Origin: Kappaphycus alvarezii | Lineage: Eukaryota; Rhodophyta; Florideophyceae; Gigartinales; Solieriaceae | Direction of reading: 5' to 3' | Assembly: GCA_002205965.3 (NCBI GenBank) | Contig: NADL03000041.1 | Location: 1 to 64,000 of the forward strand | DNA length: 64,000 nucleotides | Shown: in pieces, positions 57,881 to 64,000 of the stretch | Layout: every line of letters begins with the position of its first letter | Position numbering within the stretch: position 1 is the first letter of the stretch | Program-made: the position numbers and the translations under genes | The notes under the pieces: model-generated | Database searches by the model: none | Told to the model about the DNA's origin: nothing | What the model saw: the letters and a program-made list of their open reading frames with translations, nothing else

Positions 57881-60092
57881 CTACGTGTGACGCCTGATAA
57901 TTTTAGCGCTAGACGCAGCACGGAAGGTTCGCTAACGGGTGGAAGTAGTAGGGCTTCCTTACGCCAAACAGCTGCCACTTTTCGCAGGAGTAACCAAATT
58001 TCTGGAAGCTCGGATAGTGATTGGGGCGGTTGTTGAGTATTCAATCGTTGGTAGCGGTGAAAGTGAGAGGGGGGAAGTGATAAATGGTGAGGAGGATTGT
58101 GAAGGGGAGCAAGCAGCTACAAGATCCGTGAATTCTGTGTCTCATACTGGAGTTCCGTCTGAGGCGGGGAGGGACTGGTCCAGCTCTAATTACTCCACCA
58201 AGAGGTCGAGGAGTTCCACCGACAAAACACCGCCTTTGATTTGAGAAAGAGGAGAAGATGTAGCTGTTCGACTAGCAAACCGATAGTTTGGACATTTAAT
58301 AAAGATGTCTGCTGATCAATATGTTGATCAAGGGACAGTTTTACAGGCTTCAAACCCCTCCAAGACCTCAAATTCAAGAGGCTGCTGTTCCAAAAATTGT
58401 CCGCGCAGAGCCCCCAAACTTTGTGGGCTGATAGAGCTTACCGTCCACTAGGGCACTATGTGTCAGAAAAGTGAAATCCTCAAAATACCTGCAACTACGT
58501 GGTGGGTAGATCTTTATTTGTCGTACAATGTCGCACAGAGGCGTGCGGAGGGTATTCATAAATTAACTACGGGATGCGGGCGGCGGTAGAAACTTGTCGC
58601 GCTGCGATTATTTGGAGACTAAATGCAAAACGGTAACGAAGTGCGGAGCTCTGTTGAGTTGTTGCAACTACGTAACGTGTACTTTGTGAGACATACAGTA
58701 TAGTGATCATAAAATTCTGATATTAGGGGTATAGGCAAAGATGATGGCGAGAGGAGTTAAAATCAGGCTCTCAGGTACTGCAATTAATAGATAGGGTCAA
58801 GCGGATGCTGAAGGACTAAAGATGCACTCCATCGACCCTAAGCGCCCATTTTCCCGAAAGATTTTACCCTTGCTACCCGTATACCTTTTGCGGTGCCCCG
58901 TGTACCTCTTTAACTGTTTCAGGAAGCGAAAATCGTGATAGTAAGTGGGGCCAACGATTAGTTGGCTTCGTTACGAGCTATCACTGGTAATCTGCTATCA
59001 CCAAGTGCCGATTCTTTTCAAACTAAAGGAAAACCTCGGACAGGTTTCTTACTCTCATTTCCACTACATCCTCCGACCACGTCCCCGCGTGCGATGTCAC
59101 TACCTCTCCCCAGTCAACTACACCACATGCAAAGGCAGTAAAAGCCTTCGGACATGCCGCTGAATTCGTCCATCGCGACAAAGTTGGCGACTTCGGGAGC
59201 ACATTGGCCGGGCAACCCTCTCTTCCAACAACCAACAATACTCTCCACTTTTACCAGCCGGGTTTTCGTTTTTAATCTTTAGACGCCCTCCTCAGACCCA
59301 TCACTCGCTTCCTTACGGAATTTGTTCCCACTGTCGCCCGCTTTTCTACGGGTATAGATACTGTGAGATGCAGTATCCATCACAGTCTTCATCCCATCAT
59401 TAGGTCATCTGCAGCAGTCTTCATCCCATCCCGGGGCCCTTCGCACCACACTCTACTTCTATGGCATATCCAGTTAGTTCTGAACTGTAAGGTCGTTTTA
59501 GTCAGTGCAGTCTCTCCTATACACAGACTTGCGCCCCAGTCATCTCGGGAAATAGCGGTACTACATCTTTACTGAGTAAAGCACCCCAACTTCACCCCCA
59601 CTCCCCCAGAAACCCGTCGAAATTACACACTTTCCGTTGCACAGTGTACAGTTGCACTTGACTGTGGGGGGAGAAGCTTTTATTGTGTTCATACAGTATA
59701 CCTTCCGTACCGGAAGCTTTAAGGCGAAGGTTTCCTCTCGGTTTTATAAAAGAGCTCAGCTATGCCATTTGGTCCACGTTTGCAGGTTCAGCGATTGGTC
59801 GTAGCCCGCAACATGCAGAAGTTTGCCTCCCGCTCAAAAGCGAGTCAATATTAGTGGCCCTTTACAAGTACTGAAGAAATAATGAGTAAAACATAATTCA
59901 TACCTGAACCATGCAAGAAGTGGGCTAAGACTACGACTAGAAGACATCTAAAGGCGACGGCTGAACCATGCACCCCCTTCAATAAAAGGGAGGAATCTAA
60001 GGTAAATGTGAGATAAAGACAGCTTGAAAAACTTCTACTGTAAGCATGAACGCTTATAGACGACGACAACCACATCAAAGAAAACTCCGGAC
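57881..60092. other. No identified gene
   Basis: Short frames only (for example 57939-58244 acidic/Ser-rich, 58945-59163). Around 59120-59280 a plus-strand frame (HAKAVKAFGHAAEFVHRDKV) looks coding-like but carries no motif. 59382 and 59413 share a 16-bp direct repeat, cagtcttcatcccatc. Confidence 0.35.
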
Positions 60093-60140
60093 GAACGAAT
60101 TTGGCGACCGGCTGACGTCAGCCCGTCGCCAAGTTCGTTC
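60093..60140. repeat. 48-bp near-perfect palindrome with TGACGTCA core
   Basis: Each 24-base arm (GAACGAA.TTGGCGAC.GGCTGAC type) pairs with the other with two mismatches, and the centre GGCTGACGTCAGCC is a perfect palindrome. It could form a long hairpin or cruciform. TGACGTCA is the CRE/ATF bZIP site. About 610 bp upstream of the SSF1 start. Confidence 0.8.
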
Positions 60141-60749
60141 AGACCACGTTCCTTCGAAGACTGTAACAAGACAGTGTAGGGACAAAAGCGATAGGAAGCA
60201 GAGAGCTTTGTAAACCCTGTTCGAGTGGAAGAGCCATCCTTAGACGTCTTTCCCAGGTAGGTAGTCCCACGTGCGCTGAGGGCGCGAGAAGACAATCCAC
60301 TCGAAGCAGCCATCGGCAACAACGGTGCAGTGAGAGGTCTGGAGCCATGGTTGCTCTATCGCAAGGACACGCGAACGGACATAGGTTCGGCTCCCGCCCC
60401 TAATGCCTCGCGCGGCGCGCGAGAAGATCGAAATTAAAAGTTAAGGTCAGCATGGATGGAAGAATGATAGAAACCGGGGGGGAAATATGGGGGGCTTTAC
60501 AGTCATAAAAGGGCAAAATTTACTGTACTGTACTTTACTGTAAATCCACTGTACAGTACTGTACTGGACGATGCCGTACTGTGAATGGAGTTCTCCGATC
60601 AGTACGTCGGCGGTGGCGTAGGTGCAGATCCCTGACCCAAATCTCATGACACATAGCCGTGTCCGTTCCCAACGCGCTTCATCCTTAGTCTCCGACCAAT
60701 CTCACTCCCACCAACTTCGCCTCTTCCTTCCAATCGTCTACACGTGATC
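60141..60749. promoter_or_regulatory. Upstream region of SSF1 with GTAC/CTGTA repeat cluster
   Basis: Contains tactgtactgtac and ctgtacagtactgtac units at 60519-60566, resembling the cluster at 8561-8609, and a pyrimidine-rich stretch just before the ATG. No coding region. Role as a promoter element is inferred from position. Confidence 0.4.
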
Positions 60750-61942
60750 ATGCCACGCCGCGCCGGTGGCATTCGTCGAAAACGACGCACCCACAAAGTC
60801 CCCGGCCCGGACCAAGCCAAACTCGTCCCCCGCAGTTTCGTCCTGCGACGGGGCAAGATCCCCGTCCCCCTGCGCACCCTCATATCCGAATTGCGTCAAA
60901 TGCTAATGCCCAATACTGCCATCAACATTCGTGAGCGCAAGTCAAACAATCTCCGGGACTATATTTCTATCGCAGGTCCTCTTGCCATCTCTCATTTCTG
61001 GCTCATATCTGCAACTTCGCGAGCTCCCCATCTACGCATCGCTACTGTGCCACAAGGACCGACCTTGACGTTTCGAATTGCAGAGTATAGTTTGGCTACA
61101 CATGTTCGGGCTGTACAAAAGCGTCCGCATGTTTTGGGTAATCGCGACTTTGATGAGCCGCCGTTGTTGGTTTTGAATCAAATGAAGGGCGAAGGTAAGC
61201 ATGAGAAAGCCGTGCAGCTGGTTGCAGAAACATTTCGACACTCATTTCCACCATTAGATGTTACTACTACTCGTTTGTCAACCATGAAGAGGGTCCTGTT
61301 AGTACAACGAGATGCAGCGTCTGGTCGATTCTATATTCGTCATTACGCTCTCAAGGTGCAACCAGCAGGTTTATCAAGGCCCGTTCGGAAACTCATTACA
61401 AAAAAACGCGTTCCGAAGCTAGCTAAGCTCGACGACGTGTCCCAACTGATTGAGGGTGGTGGTGCTGGAGTGTTTAGTTCAGACTCAGAGATGGAAACTG
61501 CAGATTTCGCAAAGGTGACGCTGCCGCAACACGTGCAGACCCTGAGAAAAGGGTCCACGAGTACCGTCAAGTTGGTTGAAGTGGGACCAAGGTTAACTCT
61601 TGAATTGATCAAGATTGTTAGCGGTCTATGTGAAGGAGAGACATTGTACCATTCCTTGGTGGAGAAGACTGCTGAAGAGATAGAGGATACCCGTAAGAAG
61701 GTAGAAGAACGAAAGGAACTGAAGAGAAAGCGACGGGAGGAACAAGAAGAAAATGTGAGACGGAAAAAAGAACGGAAACGGGCTAAGAAAGAACGCCACA
61801 AAAAAGCATAGAGGCTCGAAAGAAGGCAGAGGTTGACGCGGCAGCACGAAAGTCCGAAGGGGAAGAGGAAAGCGGGGAAGAAAACGAGAGCACTGAAAAT
61901 AATTCAGGCGGCTCGGACGCGGATGGCGAGCTATCAGAGTAG
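60750..61942 (+). CDS. SSF1/Peter Pan-type Brix-domain protein, ribosome biogenesis
   Basis: Nucleolar factor of the Brix family (yeast Ssf1/2, animal PPAN), needed for 60S pre-ribosome maturation. ATG 60750 (MPRRAGGIRRKRRTHK); the frame extends two codons upstream without ATG. Near residues 20-40 are VPRSFVLRRGKI and then LRTLISELRQMLMPNTA. The Brix body includes NNLRDYISIAGPLAISHFWL and GPTLTFRIAEYSL, with LVLNQMKGEGKHEKAVQLVA, FPPLDVTTTRLSTMKRVLL and FYIRHYALKVQPAGLSRPVR. The C-terminal strand VEVGPRLTLELIKIVSGLCE is followed by a basic coiled coil. The first stop is 61809-61811, but one extra base at an A6 run (61800-61805) opens an acidic tail ending GELSE at 61942. No intron. Confidence 0.95.
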
Positions 61943-62721
61943 CGGATCATTTCTGGGTCAGTTTTGAATTAATTACGCTATTACCAGGCGCTAGGGGCTA
62001 CCCGCACATTTAGTGTATTGGTCATGACCGACCACTTGACTGCTAGTCGCAAAACTGGTAAACTCAGCTATTCGATGTTCCTAGGTAGAGTTGCTCGCTC
62101 CTTTGCCCAACAAGGCGTTAAGGCAAATTATGGCTGATTGTACGATGATGGGGCTATAGCTATTTTGGTAAGGAGGGACCTTTGAACGAGCAAAGTAGTG
62201 AATTTGGTGGCTTGTAACTAAAAGTTTGGTAATGAGTTGCGGACAAAGCATCAACGTATGGCGATATGCTACCAGCCTACAACCAAGTTGACATGGTCGA
62301 TTGGAACGCGGCCACCTATCAAGAGAAACAGTACTTTGCCCTTTAGAACAGAGCACGGGGTCTAGAGGTCCAAGCGCTTTTATCAAGTCAAATCGCACAC
62401 TACTTGTAATAGTTGAAAACGACAATGTAGCATCTCCTGTGAATGCGAAAACAGTGAGTATTATATGGGCGGGCAGTAGATTTGATTCCAAAATGCGACA
62501 GGCAGGGCCGCGATTTACGGTCAACTTATGCGTAGTTTGGATCTAGAGCTGCGATTCTCCTCACGGCTAGAGGCGCGGGTGTCAGTGATCGTCACGAGGA
62601 GCGATCCGGGGAGGTGGTGTGGCCATGGACATGGCGAGGGAGTAGTTGGCTGGTTCTGAGTCAACGTAGATGCAGTGGCGACACCGGATCCGGCAACCTG
62701 TACGAGCTGTTTCTAGACAAG
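61943..62721. other. Convergent intergenic region
   Basis: Between SSF1 and the coiled-coil gene. A 147-codon minus-strand frame (62524-62081) has no recognisable motif and may be spurious. Otherwise 3' UTRs. Confidence 0.4.
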
Positions 62722-63346
62722 CTACCATCTGCGGAACGCAGACTTAGGGAAGGAGAAGAAGCGGGCGTGGCACTCCCCCTGGGGGGTAGATCTAGACAAA
62801 CGTTGAACTTTCCTCTCAAGCTCCGCTTTCTCAACGCGTAAAGCCTCCAGTTCCTTATTCAAACGGTTGACAATAGATTCATTCTCAGCTTCTGCAGTTG
62901 CGATAATCTTGAGCTTCTGCTTTTGCAACTCCTCCAACCTCTGGCTGAGGAATGGCAACCCATTCAGAATCCGATTCAGATGCGCGCGCTATCTGTTCCT
63001 TTTCATGCTTTAGAACGGACAAACGTTCATCAACCTGTTAGCGATCATCTCCTCCTCTTCCTCTAGACGAATCTGCGTGAGAGCAGACTCACGTCTCAAC
63101 TCCTGGACATGTTCCTCTGCTGCGAGACGACGATTCTTTTCACGGGCAAGCTCACTCCGCATGGAGCTCAGTTGCGAGCGCAACTGGGGAGACTTCGTCG
63201 GCACCGTCCGTCATCCACACACTTGAGTTGAGTCGGTCGTCCGAGATTGAAACAGGCGAAGAATTGATCCACTGTGACGGAGCAGTGGGCCGCAGTTGGG
63301 ATGCAGTTAGGGAAGCGGTGTTTTGCAGGGTGTGTTGTTGCCGCAC
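62722..63346 (-). CDS. CCDC6-like coiled-coil protein
   Basis: From ATG 63346: a polar N-terminus (MRQQHTLQNTASLTASQLRP), then after a one-base shift at the C4/G4 run (63186-63189) QLRSQLSSMRSELAREKNRR and the coiled coil with RLEEEEEMIANRLM; after another shift near 63000, LSQRLEELQKQKLKIIATAE, NESIVNRLNKELEALRVEKA and ELERKVQRLS. The EEEE(M/I)(I/T)NRL repeats followed by L..EK..LE are characteristic of the CCDC6 (DUF2046) family. About 200 residues, shorter than animal CCDC6. Role unknown here. Confidence 0.65.
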
Positions 63347-64000
63347 ACTTGCAAGGATGGTACGGGTGTATTGATTCAGAGAAGCCGGTTATATGGGGCT
63401 AGAGAGGCAGGTTGATGGCTGATGAGTTGAGCTTGAAGAAGCGATCAACGAATCAGTTGGGAGTTGAGTTCGGACGTGCGGCTGTACGCGGTAGGGCCAA
63501 TGGATGAGTGGTGTTTTACAAAAGCTTGCAGCTTTGGGCAAAATTGCCAGCTTGATCATGCATCTTTGGTTGATCGTTTTGAGAATATTTGCTGCGGATG
63601 CACCGCGTGGAGGATATTTTCGCTTGTTCTTCTGGCATCATCTTACAGTGTAAGATTCAATTTCGTCGTTGAATGGTTAACATGTGTCGATTGCCTTGAT
63701 CCAACATCAATGAAAAAGTTACTTGGCAGATTAGATCAGACCGAATCCTCGTCGAGCAATAATGCCAGAACCATCTTGGATAGGTCGGAATCGACCCAAC
63801 TCTATATCACGTCTGGAAATTTCGCTTTTCTCATCCACTGCAACTGAAAGCTTCCTTTTCCAACAGTCGCACCACCAACTCCCAGCCTTGTCCATGAAGT
63901 TGGCCTTCCTCCGCAACACCCGTCACTCCTTCATTTCCTGTCCTCCTCTTTCCACCTGCACGCGTCACCGCCACCCGCCATTATGTCTCTCCAACCTCCT
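63347..64000. other. Divergent upstream region; possible gene start at right edge
   Basis: Upstream of the minus-strand coiled-coil gene. The last 160 bases are pyrimidine-rich like other host-gene starts here, with ATG at 63894 (MKLAFLRNTRHSFIS) and ATG at 63984 (MSLQPP), so a plus-strand gene may begin at the edge. A 127-codon frame at 63464-63847 has no motif. Confidence 0.3.

Noticed and set aside
60351..60417. tRNA-like segment: 'ggttcggctccc' resembles a B box with an upstream A-box-like stretch
   Set aside because: The arms flanking the loop do not pair as a T stem and no acceptor stem can be drawn on either strand.

Overview
The window is eukaryotic. The ARF gene has a GT-AG intron, and two short blocks of compact, mostly intron-poor host genes flank about 50 kb of decayed and nested transposable elements (TEs). 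The retroelement mix, compact genes and few introns would fit an algal or other protist genome such as a red macroalga, but nothing seen here proves the lineage.

Layout. 0.6-8.3 kb is a host block: an ARF-family small GTPase (+), an inositol polyphosphate kinase (-), a RING finger protein (+), a COX10 haem O synthase (+), then a charged, acidic protein and an upstream OB-fold-like stretch (-). 9-13.7 kb holds non-LTR reverse transcriptase remnants in both orientations and a copia scrap. 13.8-16.4 kb is a pogo/Tigger DNA transposon with both terminal inverted repeats and TA target duplication. 17-32 kb is a Helitron (minus strand) that appears to be split inside its helicase by about 9.6 kb of other DNA. 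That insert carries TNP2/CACTA-like transposase pieces and a fragment resembling the C-terminus of the chromatin protein DMAP1/SWC4. 35-39 kb has an unrecognised minus-strand ORF and a DIRS-like reverse transcriptase. 39.7-46.1 kb is a Ty1/copia element with nearly identical LTRs, sitting inside the gag/protease of another copia. 48-58 kb is a remnant of a DDE transposase joined to a YqaJ-like PD-(D/E)XK nuclease and a zinc-binding tail. It is interrupted by a complete 6.1-kb Ty3/gypsy element (50096-56191) with LTRs and a 5-bp target duplication. 60.7-63.4 kb is a second host block: an SSF1/Peter Pan ribosome-biogenesis protein (+) and a CCDC6-like coiled-coil protein (-).

How parts relate. 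The host genes are unrelated housekeeping functions (vesicle traffic, inositol pyrophosphates, haem A, ribosome assembly) and do not form a pathway. The middle is a nested TE graveyard with three apparent insertion-into-element events.

Most recognisable host genes need one or more single-base shifts, usually near a homopolymer, to be read through. COX10 needs about nine. This looks more like residual consensus error or very young decay than old pseudogenes, because motifs survive on both sides of every shift. The gypsy gag-protease ORF (over 650 codons) is fully open. Host-gene boundaries given here therefore span frame changes.
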